64,000 bases of DNA from Streptomyces sp. NBC_00513. GTDB taxonomy: Bacteria; Actinomycetota; Actinomycetes; Streptomycetales; Streptomycetaceae. Positions 54,627 to 63,297 of the stretch are shown piece by piece (position 1 is the stretch's first letter; each line of letters opens with the position of its first letter). Made by a program: the position numbers and the translations under genes. The stretch is taken from the NCBI RefSeq assembly GCF_041431415.1, contig NZ_CP107845.1:5208001-5272000 (forward strand), read 5' to 3'. The notes beneath the pieces were generated by a model. It did no database searches and was not told the DNA's origin. It saw only the letters and a program-made list of their open reading frames with translations.

Positions 54627-57185
54627 ATGGACCGAACTCAGGGACAGTCCGAACCGGGCGAGGACACCCCGGCAGCGTCGACGGGACCCGCGAGCGGGCC
54701 CGTCGCGCGGGTCGTCACCCTGACCGCGGGGGACTTCACCCTCACCGTCAACCCGGTCGACGGCAGCGAGATAGAACCCCTGCGACCGGGCGCCGCGACG
54801 GAGCGCCCCGCCAAGCGCGGTCCGGCCGCCCGCGCCGAGCGGGACGCCGCCGCGAGACCGCCGGCGCTGCCCGGCACCCCGCTCCCCGGCCGGCTCCTGC
54901 TGGAGCGCGAGGAGGAGCGGGAGCGACTCGTACGGCTGCTGGGGCGCGGGCGCTCCGTCCGCCTGACCGGACCCGCCGGATCGGGCCGTTCCGCGCTGCT
55001 CGACTCGGTGGCCCTCGCCTGCGAGGGCATCGCGCCCGACGGGGTCGTACGCCTCTCCGGGCACGGGCAGCAGCAACCGACGGAACTGCTCCACGCGCTG
55101 TACGCGGCCGTGTACGAGGGCTCGGGCCGACGCCCCGACCGCCCGGAACTCCTCGCACGGGTGAAGGAGATCGGCGCGGTCGTCCTCCTCGACGACCTGG
55201 AACTCGGCGGCCCCGCGCTCGACGAGCTGCTGCGAGCCACGCCCGAATGCGCCTACCTGCTGGCCGCCACCCCCGACACCAAATCCCCCTCCGACGACTC
55301 GCACCTGGAGGAGGTCTTCCTCGGGGGCCTCGGCCGGGCCGACTGCGTCCTGCTGCTGGAGGCCCTCACCGGGCGCGCCCTGACCGAGGAGGAGACCGCC
55401 TGGGCGGGCGACCTGCGGTTCGCCTCCGAGGGGCTGCCCCTGCGCTTCGTCCAGGCCGCCGCGCTGCTGCGCCAACGGGACGAACTCAACCGGACCGACG
55501 AGACGGACGACGAGGAGGAGCCCGGAGTCTTCGAGGAACGCCCCCGCGAGCCCGTCGACGTACCGCTGCCCACCCTGGCCGAGGCCGCCGCGCCGGCGGA
55601 ACTCCTCGCCTCCCGGGTGAGCGAATCGGCGCGGGCCGCCCTGCGCATCGCGTGCGCGCTCGGCGGGGAGATGCCCCACCACGCGCACCTGCCGGCCCTG
55701 GTGGGGGACACCCACGCCGACGTGGCGGTCGCGGAACTCCTCGGCTGCGGACTGCTCACCCCGGTCGGACCGCGCTACCGGCTGGCCCCCGGGGTGGCCC
55801 GGCAGCTGGAGGAGGCCGGGTACGGGGAGAGCGCCGCCGAGGAGGCCCGCACGGCCGCCCGGCACTACGTCTGGTGGACCGGCCACGCCTCGGTGACCCC
55901 GGAGCGGGTCGCGGCGGAGGCCGACGCGGTACTGGCGGCCTTGGCGGGCGCCGACGTGGTGGCGGCCGTACTGCTGGCGCGCACGGCCGCCCCGGCCTTC
56001 GCGGCGTCGCTGCACTGGGAGGCGTGGGAGCGGGTGCTGCGCTCGGGCGCGGAGGCCGCGCGCAAGGCGGGGGAGGTCGCGGAACAGGCGTACTTCCACC
56101 ACGAGCTCGGTGTGCTCGCGCTGTGCGAGGGCCGGCTTGAGCGGGCCCGGGCGGAGCTGGAGGCCTCGATCGGCCTGCGGGGCGCGCTCGCCGACAAGCG
56201 GGGCACGGTCGCGGGGCGGCGGGCGCTGGCGCTGGTCACGGACCGGGAGACGGCGGGGGGCGTGGCGTCGCCGCCGCTGCGGCTGGAGGCGCCCGTGACC
56301 CCGGTGACGCCCGTGACCCCGATGACGCCCGCGGCGCCCGTGACTCCTGCTCCTCCCAAGGCTTCCACGCCGCCGACGGCCTTCCCGCCGGTGTCACTGT
56401 CCGCGTCCCTGGCCGGCTCCGTTCCCGCGGCTCCTCCCGCGGCCCCGGCCGACGCCCCGCCCGCGTCACCGCTGACGCGACCGGTCGGCGCGCCGGCCCC
56501 GACGGGGCCCGGGGTCCCGCCGGCGCCCGCGGGGGAGGTCGTCACACAGGTGGTTCCCGTGATCCAGCGGGGGGACCAGAAGTCCTCCTCCGCCCTGTCG
56601 GAGGTCTTCGACGACGCGTTCCCCCTGACGGCGAAGCCGGCCGCGCCGCCCCTCGCCCCGCCGCCGCCCGCTCCGGCGTCCCGACGCCGCACGGCGCTGC
56701 TGGCCGCGGCCGGCGCGGTGACGGTGGCCGTGCTGGGCACGGTGGTGGCCCTGGCGGTGATGCCGTCGGGCGACGACAAGCCGCAGGGGCCCGCCGTGTC
56801 GACCACCCCGACGTCCGTGACGGAGAGCAGCGGGAACGTTCCTTCGGAGCCCTCCGCACCCGAGCCGGGGACGTCCGACCCGGCCGATCCGGCGGACCCG
56901 AGCCGCCCCGCACCGTCGGGCAGCCACTCCGATCCGGGCACCGTACCGGGCACGGGGAAGACACCGCCCGCGCGCACGCCGTCCGGCCGGCCCTCGTCCC
57001 CGACGACGCCGCGCACCTCGACGCCGCCGTCGACGCCCGTCCAGTCGCCGACCTCCCCGGACCCCAAGCCGTCCACGTCCTCGGTGACCCCGCAGCCGTC
57101 GGTGTCGACCCAGCCGCCGGTAACGCCGGTCCCCACCGGCCCGACGGGCGGCGACACCTCCCCGGAGGCGTCCACGACCCGGTAG
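54627..57185 (+). CDS. Membrane-anchored ATPase-like (STAND/AAA-type) protein with extracellular Pro/Thr-rich tail
   Basis: An 852-residue protein. After ~60 disordered residues comes an NTPase-like domain: LTGPAGSGRSALLDSVAL (Walker A-like at 115-122, with Arg where Lys is usual) and AVVLLDDLEL (Walker B-like). Helical, TPR-like segments follow (YFHHELGVLALCEGRLERARAEL, ~490-520), then a long Pro/Ala/Thr linker with PVTPVTP repeats. One transmembrane helix lies at ~690-714, and the last ~138 residues are Ser/Thr/Pro-rich, predicted outside the cell. The topology suggests a cytoplasmic switch tethered to the envelope. I do not recognise a characterised homologue. Confidence 0.75.
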   Translation: MDRTQGQSEPGEDTPAASTGPASGPVARVVTLTAGDFTLTVNPVDGSEIEPLRPGAATERPAKRGPAARAERDAAARPPALPGTPLPGRLLLEREEERERLVRLLGRGRSVRLTGPAGSGRSALLDSVALACEGIAPDGVVRLSGHGQQQPTELLHALYAAVYEGSGRRPDRPELLARVKEIGAVVLLDDLELGGPALDELLRATPECAYLLAATPDTKSPSDDSHLEEVFLGGLGRADCVLLLEALTGRALTEEETAWAGDLRFASEGLPLRFVQAAALLRQRDELNRTDETDDEEEPGVFEERPREPVDVPLPTLAEAAAPAELLASRVSESARAALRIACALGGEMPHHAHLPALVGDTHADVAVAELLGCGLLTPVGPRYRLAPGVARQLEEAGYGESAAEEARTAARHYVWWTGHASVTPERVAAEADAVLAALAGADVVAAVLLARTAAPAFAASLHWEAWERVLRSGAEAARKAGEVAEQAYFHHELGVLALCEGRLERARAELEASIGLRGALADKRGTVAGRRALALVTDRETAGGVASPPLRLEAPVTPVTPVTPMTPAAPVTPAPPKASTPPTAFPPVSLSASLAGSVPAAPPAAPADAPPASPLTRPVGAPAPTGPGVPPAPAGEVVTQVVPVIQRGDQKSSSALSEVFDDAFPLTAKPAAPPLAPPPPAPASRRRTALLAAAGAVTVAVLGTVVALAVMPSGDDKPQGPAVSTTPTSVTESSGNVPSEPSAPEPGTSDPADPADPSRPAPSGSHSDPGTVPGTGKTPPARTPSGRPSSPTTPRTSTPPSTPVQSPTSPDPKPSTSSVTPQPSVSTQPPVTPVPTGPTGGDTSPEASTTR

Positions 57186-57199
57186 GGAGCGGAGAACGG

Positions 57200-57233
57200 C
57201 ACGGCCCCGCCGGCAGTCGCCGACGGGGCCGTG
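57200..57233. terminator. Terminator between the ATPase-like gene and nucS
   Basis: CACGGCCCCG (57200-57209) pairs exactly with CGGGGCCGTG (57224-57233) between convergent stops at 57185 and 57255. Confidence 0.85.
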
Positions 57234-57254
57234 AAAGCCGTGGGAAGAGGCGCC

Positions 57255-57926
57255 CTAGAACAGGCGGAGCTTGTCGTCCTCGATGCCGCGCATGGCGTTG
57301 TAGTCGAGGATCACGCAGTCCATGCCGCGGTCCGTCGCCAGGACGCGGGCCTGGGGCTTGATCTCCTGGGCCGCGAACACGCCCCGGACGGGGGCGAGGT
57401 GCGGGTCCCGGTTCAGGAGCTCCAGGTAGCGGGTCAGCTGCTCGACACCGTCGATCTCGCCGCGCCGCTTGATCTCCACGGCCACCGTCGCGCCGTCGGC
57501 GTCACGGCACAGGATGTCCACCGGCCCGATCGCGGTCATGTACTCGCGCCGGATCAGGCTGTAGCCCTCGCCGAGGGTGTCGATGCGGTCGGCCAGCAGC
57601 TCCTGGAGGTGCGCTTCCACGCCGTCCTTGATCAGACCCGGGTCCACGCCCAGCTCGTGGGAGGAGTCGTGCAGGACTTCTTCCATCGTGATGATGAGCT
57701 TCTCGCCCGCCTTGTTGATGACGGTCCAGACACCGGCCTCGTCCCCGCTCCCCTCCTTGAGGGTGCACGGAGGCGACATCCAGTTGAGCGGTTTGTACGC
57801 CCGGTCGTCCGCATGGATCGAGACACTGCCGTCGGCCTTCACGAGGATCAGACGGGGTGCCGAGGGCAGATGGGCAGTGAGCCGGCCCGCGTAGTCGACG
57901 GAGCAGCGGGCAATGACGAGACGCAT
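57255..57926 (-). CDS. nucS: Mismatch-specific endonuclease NucS/EndoMS
   Basis: A 223-residue dimeric nuclease that cuts both strands at mismatches, replacing MutS/MutL in actinobacteria. The N-terminal DNA-binding domain (1-~115) has [13 protein letters not shown]. The C-terminal RecB-like nuclease has the PD-(D/E)xK site: Asp137 in GPVDIL and Glu151-x-Lys153 in VEIKRRG. The last residues DDKLRLF fit the beta-clamp-binding motif needed for activity. ATG at 57926 starts MRLVIARC, the family start; a -10-like TAGCGT eight bases upstream suggests a leaderless message. Confidence 0.96.
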   Translation of the reverse strand: MRLVIARCSVDYAGRLTAHLPSAPRLILVKADGSVSIHADDRAYKPLNWMSPPCTLKEGSGDEAGVWTVINKAGEKLIITMEEVLHDSSHELGVDPGLIKDGVEAHLQELLADRIDTLGEGYSLIRREYMTAIGPVDILCRDADGATVAVEIKRRGEIDGVEQLTRYLELLNRDPHLAPVRGVFAAQEIKPQARVLATDRGMDCVILDYNAMRGIEDDKLRLF

Positions 57927-57934
57927 GGTCGGCA

Positions 57935-57940
57935 ACGCTA
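57935..57940 (-). promoter_or_regulatory. Candidate -10 (TAGCGT) for nucS
   Basis: On the minus strand TAGCGT ends eight bases before the ATG at 57926. The spacing fits transcription starting at or one base from the start codon; no ribosome-binding site is seen. Confidence 0.35.
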
Positions 57941-58146
57941 CTCGACCGATGGGCCTCCACGCGATTCGCCCGTGAAAGCCCCGTTCGCGGATGGCGCGTT
58001 GTATGCGCATTCTCCTGGTGCGGTACCCGGTGGGCGCCTACCGTGGATAGCGGGAGGTCGTCGAGCGTGCACACTGCGTCGCGACTCTCCTTCCCTGCCC
58101 GTAAGACTCCGGCGACCCGAACGCCGGGGTCACGAGAGGAGAACCC

Positions 58147-58539
58147 ATGTCGCTCGACGTCTCACCGGCCCTACTCGAACAGGCCGAGCGAGGCGAGGTC
58201 GACGAAGCCGCCTTCGTCGACTGCGTCCGGACCTCCCTGCCTTACGCATGGGAGATGATCAGCTCGCTGGTGGCTCAGCTGGAGGTTGAGGGCGGAGAGT
58301 TCGCCGACAACCAGACGCCGCCGCCGGACGAGCAGGCGCGGGGGCAGCTGCTGCGCGCCCTCGCGAGTGACGCGATACGTGGTGCGCTCCAGCGGCACTT
58401 CGGAGTGCGTCTGGCATTCCAGAACTGTCACCGTGTCGCCGTGTTCCCGCTGGATACCTCATCGGATGACAGGCACGCCCGTTTCACCTCGATCCGGGGC
58501 CAGTTGCTCAACCAGTCGCCGGAACTGCGGGACTGCTAG
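58147..58539 (+). CDS. SCO5389-family protein
   Basis: A 130-residue acidic soluble protein, MSLDVSPALLEQAERGEVDEAAFVDCVRTSLPYAW..., matching a Streptomyces family I recall under the name SCO5389. The first two-thirds are helical, the rest strand-rich with FQNCHRVAVFPLD. GAGGAGAACCC precedes the ATG. No function known. It follows a promoter region divergent from nucS. Confidence 0.8.
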   Translation: MSLDVSPALLEQAERGEVDEAAFVDCVRTSLPYAWEMISSLVAQLEVEGGEFADNQTPPPDEQARGQLLRALASDAIRGALQRHFGVRLAFQNCHRVAVFPLDTSSDDRHARFTSIRGQLLNQSPELRDC

Positions 58540-58606
58540 GCCGTCTCCGTTTCGCCCGGCGCCACTGTGACGACGGGACCTGGGCCCCGTCGCCACCGGT
58601 GTTCCG

Positions 58607-58652
58607 CTGCCGCTCCGAGTCGCGAGAGCTGCGACTGACACCGGAGCGGCAG
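58607..58652. terminator. Hairpin between SCO5389-family and LLM genes
   Basis: CTGCCGCTCCG pairs with CGGAGCGGCAG (11 bp); inside, AGTCGC/GCGACT forms a second stem on a seven-base loop, with a five-base bulge. It lies between convergent genes ending at 58539 and 58699. Confidence 0.75.
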
Positions 58653-58698
58653 GCCCGGGTTCCGACTCCCCGACCGCCGTCGGCCCGGGGTCCGGATC

Positions 58699-59718
58699 TC
58701 AACCGAGGCGGGGCAGGACCTCGGCGCCCAGGCGCCGTACGTTCTCCTCCGTCGCGGCGAGATCGCCGGAGCCCTCCGTGAGCAGGGCGAACCGGGTGAT
58801 GCCCGTGCGCTCCGCGGTCGCCGCCAGCCGGTCCGCCGCCAGTCGCGGCGTACCGACCGGGTGCAGGTCGCACAGCAGCTCCGTGTAGGCGACGGGATCG
58901 CGCATCGCGCGCTGCCGGCCGTCCACCGTCACGTGCGCGTCCAGCCCCTGCCGGAACCAGCCCGGCATCGCCTTCACCAGTGTTTCCCGGGCGTCCGCGG
59001 TCCGGTCCGCCAGCTGGCACACCCCCGCCGACACGTGCCCCGCCTCGGGGTCGTGACCGGCGTCCCGCGCGGTGCGCCGCCACAGCGCGACCATGTCCGC
59101 CTTGTCCTCGTCCCCGCAGTGCATGCCCAGCAGCATCGGCAGGCCCCGCTCGGCGGCCAGGCGCACCGACGCCGGGGAGGTGCACGCGACGATCACTTCC
59201 GGCCCCTTCCCGTCGCCGTCCAACGCCTCCGACGGACGCGGCACGACGGCCACCTCGCGGAAGGCGTACCGCTCGCCGACCGCCCCCACGCGCGGCTCGG
59301 ACAGCCAGCGCCGCACCAGGTCCAGATCGTCCGGGAAGCCCTTCTCGTACGCGTCCAGACCGCCCCCGAACACCTCCAGGTCCACCCAGGGACCGCCGCG
59401 CCCCACCCCGAGGGTGAACCGGCCCCCCGAGGTGACGTGGAGCAGCGCCGCCTGCTCCCCGAGGGCCACCGGGTGCGTGCTCGGCAGCACGCTCACGGCC
59501 GTGCCCACCCGCAGCCGCCGGGTCCGTCCGAGCAGCAGGGCCGCGAGGGTCACCGCCGACGGGCAGACCCCGTACGGCACGAAGTGGTGCTCGGCCAACC
59601 AGACCGAGTCCAGCCCGGCCTCCTCGGCCACCTCGGCGGTCCGCACCGCCCGGTGCAGCGCCTCCCCCTGCCCCTGGCCCGGGAACTGGGCCGCCAGTAC
59701 AAACGCTCCTACGCGCAT
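58699..59718 (-). CDS. LLM-class (luciferase-like) flavin/F420 oxidoreductase
   Basis: A 339-residue TIM-barrel oxidoreductase of the bacterial-luciferase superfamily. Features: AEEAGLDSVWLAEHHF, VGTAVSVLPSTHPV, GRFTLGVGRGG and a late GTPRLAADRLAA. These use FMN or coenzyme F420; sequence alone does not decide which, nor the substrate. No biosynthetic partner is adjacent. It is divergent from the small zinc-binding-like gene. Confidence 0.88.
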   Translation of the reverse strand: MRVGAFVLAAQFPGQGQGEALHRAVRTAEVAEEAGLDSVWLAEHHFVPYGVCPSAVTLAALLLGRTRRLRVGTAVSVLPSTHPVALGEQAALLHVTSGGRFTLGVGRGGPWVDLEVFGGGLDAYEKGFPDDLDLVRRWLSEPRVGAVGERYAFREVAVVPRPSEALDGDGKGPEVIVACTSPASVRLAAERGLPMLLGMHCGDEDKADMVALWRRTARDAGHDPEAGHVSAGVCQLADRTADARETLVKAMPGWFRQGLDAHVTVDGRQRAMRDPVAYTELLCDLHPVGTPRLAADRLAATAERTGITRFALLTEGSGDLAATEENVRRLGAEVLPRLG

Positions 59719-59933
59719 CGCCCTTAGCCTCCTCGCGGCCGGCGCGGCCTCCCCCAGGTGGACCGGCTCGGTGCCGTTTCATGGCATCAACGTCTGATGG
59801 CAACAACGTCTGACAAGTGCCAAAGGCACGGCCTGACCGGAAAGTTATTGGGATTGTCATGCCGCCCGACGCGTCGCGAGCCTTTCGGTCACCTTCCTCC
59901 GGACACCCTGCGGGTACCCGAGCTCGCTGCGCG

Positions 59934-59939
59934 TAGTCT
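59934..59939 (+). promoter_or_regulatory. Candidate -10 (TAGTCT) upstream of the small Cys/His protein gene
   Basis: TAGTCT lies 40 bases before the GTG at 59980 in the 261-bp divergent region; the -35 region is not convincing. Confidence 0.35.
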
Positions 59940-59979
59940 GGGAGAAAGTCACTGCCGACCGCCCATCCGTGAGGTATAC

Positions 59980-60327
59980 GTGTCACCGCGCCACAACCGC
60001 CCCAGGGGCGGGGGGAATCCGTCCGACCGCTCGGACCCGGGCTCCGGGACGGGTTCGGGGGGCCTGGACCGGTTCGGTCTGGAGCAGACCGAGGAGTACC
60101 AGGGCGAGGAGTGGAAGGTCCGGCACGTCGCCGGCGCGAGCGCGGCGGGCAAGCGCTACCGCTGCCCCGGCTGCGACCAGGAGATCCCCTCCGGCACCCC
60201 GCACCTGGTGGCCTGGCCCGAGTACGGCGGCGTGGACGACCGGCGGCACTGGCACAAGGCTTGCTGGAACGCGAAGGACCGCCGCACCTCGCGGGTGCAG
60301 CGGTCCAGGAACGCGCCCCGGCACTGA
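59980..60327 (+). CDS. Small Cys/His zinc-binding-like protein
   Basis: A 115-residue protein. The first ~45 residues are Arg/Gly/Ser-rich and disordered. The rest contains YRCPGCDQEIPSGTPHLVAW and HWHKACW: two CxxC cysteines, then His and a HxxxC, a plausible zinc site. The C-terminus is basic (RRTSRVQRSRN), suggesting nucleic-acid contact. Streptomyces homologues are often labelled ATP/GTP-binding, but I see no Walker motif. GTG at 59980 follows GTGAGG at five bases. Confidence 0.75.
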   Translation: MSPRHNRPRGGGNPSDRSDPGSGTGSGGLDRFGLEQTEEYQGEEWKVRHVAGASAAGKRYRCPGCDQEIPSGTPHLVAWPEYGGVDDRRHWHKACWNAKDRRTSRVQRSRNAPRH

Positions 60328-60363
60328 GTCCTGTCGGCGTCGGGTCGTACTAGTCGGGTCGTG

Positions 60364-61191
60364 CTAGACGTCCCTGCGGTCGACGATCACGTACGAGGCC
60401 GCCACCGCGGCGCCGGTCACCAGCAGGAGCAGGAGCATCTGGGGCAGGTCGCCGGGCACCCTCGTGTCCTCGCCCGTCGGCATGCCGAACAACTGCATCA
60501 TCGCCACCGGGACGTTGTACTGGAGGACGATCTCCCCGATCCGGGCCGAGGCCTCCCAGTAGCTGAGCATCCCGCCGATCACCGGCGGCAGCGTGACCAG
60601 GCCGAGCATGAGGGTGATCGCCCCGGCGGAGTGCCGGACCAGCGCCCCGACGGCGAGGGCGAGCACCCCGAGCAGCGTGACGTAGGCGCAGCCGACGAGC
60701 GCGCCGCTCCACTCCCCGAAGGTGTGCGGTCCGGCGCCGGGGCCGCTGTGCACGGCCATCGCCGCGGAGGCGACCACGAAGACCGAACCGACCGTCGCCG
60801 CCAAGGCCGTGGCGCTGAAGACGAGGTACTTCGCGGTGAGCACCCGGTGCCGGTCCGGGGCGGCGGTGAAGGTGGTGCGGACCAGGCCGGTGCCGTGCTC
60901 GGAGGTGATGGTCAGGACGCCCAGCACGATCACCGCGAGCTGACCGACCAACAGGCCGAACAGCGCCGGGGTGGTGAACGGCATCGCGACGTAGTCCTCG
61001 TCCGCGGTCTGGGACACGAAGAGCAGTCCGATGCCGACGACGATCACCACCAGCGCCCCGAGGGTCCACATCGTCGAGCGCACCGAGGTCAGCTTCGTCC
61101 ACTCCGACGCCACGGCGTGCCCGACGTGCGGCCGGGCGTCGTCGTGCGGCGCCCCGGGGACGGCTGGGGCGGTCGTGGTCGGGCCGGTCAT
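60364..61191 (-). CDS. ABC-2 type transporter permease
   Basis: A 275-residue membrane subunit with six hydrophobic segments and a ~40-residue cytoplasmic N-terminus. VASEWTKLTSVRSTMWTLGAL just before the first helix is the usual start of actinobacterial ABC-2 permeases; SEHGTGLVRTTF follows helix 2. Its ATG overlaps the stop of the ATPase gene (ATGA), so the two make one exporter. Substrate unknown. Confidence 0.9.
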   Translation of the reverse strand: MTGPTTTAPAVPGAPHDDARPHVGHAVASEWTKLTSVRSTMWTLGALVVIVVGIGLLFVSQTADEDYVAMPFTTPALFGLLVGQLAVIVLGVLTITSEHGTGLVRTTFTAAPDRHRVLTAKYLVFSATALAATVGSVFVVASAAMAVHSGPGAGPHTFGEWSGALVGCAYVTLLGVLALAVGALVRHSAGAITLMLGLVTLPPVIGGMLSYWEASARIGEIVLQYNVPVAMMQLFGMPTGEDTRVPGDLPQMLLLLLVTGAAVAASYVIVDRRDV

Positions 61192-62300
61192 CGGGTGTCC
61201 TCGGGGTTGCTCTTGGCGGCGCCGGCCAGCTCGCCGGGGTTGCCGGGCATCAGGAAGGGCCGCTCGCCCGCGCCGGGCGGCGGGGGCGCGTAGAAGCCCG
61301 TCCGCGGCACCTCGGGGGCCGCGTCCGCCTCCCACTCCGGGACGCTCACCTGTTCCGGTTCCCACAGCTCGGCCCGGGGGTCGTCGGTGGAGGTGTACTC
61401 GACGGAGGACTGGGTCATCCGCATGTAGGCCTCCTCCAGCGAGGCCCGGTGCGGTGACAGCTCCCACAGCCGCACTCCCGCCTCGTGGGCGAGGTCGGAC
61501 AGCCGCGGCAGGTCCAGCCCGGTCACCCGGAGGGCGCCGTCCGGCTCCTGGAGGACCCGGCCACCGGCCTTGCGGAAGGCTTCACCGAGCGTGTCCCGGC
61601 CATCCCGATCGGTATCGGCCGCGCGCACCCGAGCGAATCCGGCCGAGTTGTGCGTGATGAACTCCTGGGTGCCCATGTCGGCCAACAGCCGACCCCGGCC
61701 GATCACGATCAGGTGGTCGGCGGTCAGCGCCATCTCGCTCATCAGGTGCGAGGAGACCAGGACCGTACGGCCCTCGGCGGCGAGCTGCCGCATGAGCGTG
61801 CGCACCCACAGGATGCCCTCGGGGTCGAGACCGTTGACGGGCTCGTCGAAGAGCAGCACCCGGGGGTCGCCGAGCAGGGCGGTGGCGATGCCGAGCCGCT
61901 GGCCCATGCCGAGCGAGAAGCCCTTCGTGCGCTGTCGGGCCGCGTCCTGGAGGCCCACGACGGCCAGTACCTCGTCCACCCGCTTCTCCGGGATGCCGGA
62001 GAGCTGGGCGACGGCCAGGAGGTGGGTGCGGGCGCGACGGCCCCCGTGCATGGCCTTCGCGTCGAGGAGGGCGCCGACGTGACGCTGCGCGTTCGGCAGG
62101 TCGCGGAATGGCAGGCCGTTGATGGTGACATGGCCGGAAGTGGGCCTGTCCAGCCCGACGATCATGCGCATGGTGGTGGACTTGCCGGAGCCGTTGGGCC
62201 CCAGGAATCCGGTGACGTGACCTGGCCTGACCTGGAAGGACAGCTGGTCGACGGCGGTCTTCGCGCCGAAGCGCTTGGTAAGGCCGACTGCCTCGATCAT
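61188..62300 (-). CDS. ABC transporter ATP-binding protein
   Basis: A 370-residue ATPase of the DrrA/CcmA type. Walker A GPNGSGKSTTM (~35-45), signature FSLGMGQRLGIA, Walker B VLLFDEPVNGLDPEG and the H-loop SSHLMSEMA are intact. After ~215 comes the DrrA-like C-terminal extension with HRASLEEAYMRM, then a ~60-residue Pro/Glu-rich tail. It is coupled to the permease downstream and paralogous to the ATPase at 63294, which shares nearly every motif. Confidence 0.93.
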   Translation of the reverse strand: MIEAVGLTKRFGAKTAVDQLSFQVRPGHVTGFLGPNGSGKSTTMRMIVGLDRPTSGHVTINGLPFRDLPNAQRHVGALLDAKAMHGGRRARTHLLAVAQLSGIPEKRVDEVLAVVGLQDAARQRTKGFSLGMGQRLGIATALLGDPRVLLFDEPVNGLDPEGILWVRTLMRQLAAEGRTVLVSSHLMSEMALTADHLIVIGRGRLLADMGTQEFITHNSAGFARVRAADTDRDGRDTLGEAFRKAGGRVLQEPDGALRVTGLDLPRLSDLAHEAGVRLWELSPHRASLEEAYMRMTQSSVEYTSTDDPRAELWEPEQVSVPEWEADAAPEVPRTGFYAPPPPGAGERPFLMPGNPGELAGAAKSNPEDTR

Positions 62301-62434
62301 GGTTCTGCCCCTTAGCAGGCCGGTACGACTCTCGCCCGTGTAAGGGTTAAGAGGATATCCAGTGTCCTACGGTTCCGTCTCGGCCGTCATCCCTGAGGTA
62401 CCCCTGAGACCAACCCGAAGATCCCCCGTAGTAC

Positions 62435-62466
62435 GGCGGACGTCCGTCTCGGGACGGACATCCGCC
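62435..62466 (-). terminator. Hairpin between the two ABC operons
   Basis: GGCGGACGTCCGT and ACGGACATCCGCC pair over 13 bp with one G-U-type mismatch, loop CTCGGG. It is 43 bases after the stop of the upstream permease (minus strand), so probably separates the two operons. Confidence 0.7.
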
Positions 62467-62508
62467 GGTACCTCCCCCACGCGGGGAAGGCCGGGGCCGG
62501 CCACCCCG

Positions 62509-63297
62509 TCACGCGTCGCGCTTCCTGAGGACCAGGAACCCCGCGAGCACGGCGGCCAACGTCCACAGGGCCATGATCCCGAAGCCGCCCCAGGGCCCGT
62601 AGGGCGGCGCGTCCCCGCCCGCCGCGCCCGGCGGGACGACCTGCATGATCCGGGAGCCGGCCTGATCCGGGAAGTACCGGGCCACCTTCCTGGTCGCCTC
62701 GACGGCTCCGAGGATGGAGGAGATCATCAGGAAGAACGGCATCAGCACGCACAGGGCGAGCATGGAACTGCGCAGCATCGTGGCGACGCCCATGGAGAAC
62801 AGGGCGATCATGGCCATGTAGAGCCCGGCGCCGATCACCGCGCGCAGTACGCCGGGCTCGCCGATCCCCACGCTGCGCCCGCCCAGCAGGGCCTGTCCGA
62901 GGAAGAACGACAGGAAGCTGGTCGCGAGGCCCACGACCAGGGCCAGGGCGGTGGCGACGATGAGCTTGCCGAGCAGCAGGCTCCCGCGGCGCGGCACGGC
63001 CGCGAGCGAGGTGCGGATCATGCCCGAGCTGTACTCGGTGCCGACGACCAGCACCCCGAAGACGATCATGGCGAGCTGACCGAGGGCCATCCCGGCGAAG
63101 GCCGAGAGCGTCGGGTCGAAGGTGAGCTGCTCCTCCGGGCGCATGTCGTCGAACGAGGCGTTGATGAACGCGCAGATGCCGGCGCTCACGCCGACCGTGA
63201 CCACGAGGGCGGCGATCAGCGTCCAGGTGGTCGAGGCCACCGTACGGATCTTGGTCCACTCGGACGCGAGGACGGCGGGGAAATCAGCCATGATCAC
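62509..63297 (-). CDS. ABC-2 type transporter permease
   Basis: A 262-residue membrane subunit with six hydrophobic segments. It starts MADFPAVLASEWTKIRTVAS, the same SEWTK(I/L) start as the permease at 60364; GTEYSSGMIRTSLAAVPRRG is the cognate loop. It overlaps the partial ATPase gene by four bases (ATGA). It is paralogous to the first permease, though clearly diverged. Substrate unknown. Confidence 0.9.
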   Translation of the reverse strand: MIMADFPAVLASEWTKIRTVASTTWTLIAALVVTVGVSAGICAFINASFDDMRPEEQLTFDPTLSAFAGMALGQLAMIVFGVLVVGTEYSSGMIRTSLAAVPRRGSLLLGKLIVATALALVVGLATSFLSFFLGQALLGGRSVGIGEPGVLRAVIGAGLYMAMIALFSMGVATMLRSSMLALCVLMPFFLMISSILGAVEATRKVARYFPDQAGSRIMQVVPPGAAGGDAPPYGPWGGFGIMALWTLAAVLAGFLVLRKRDA

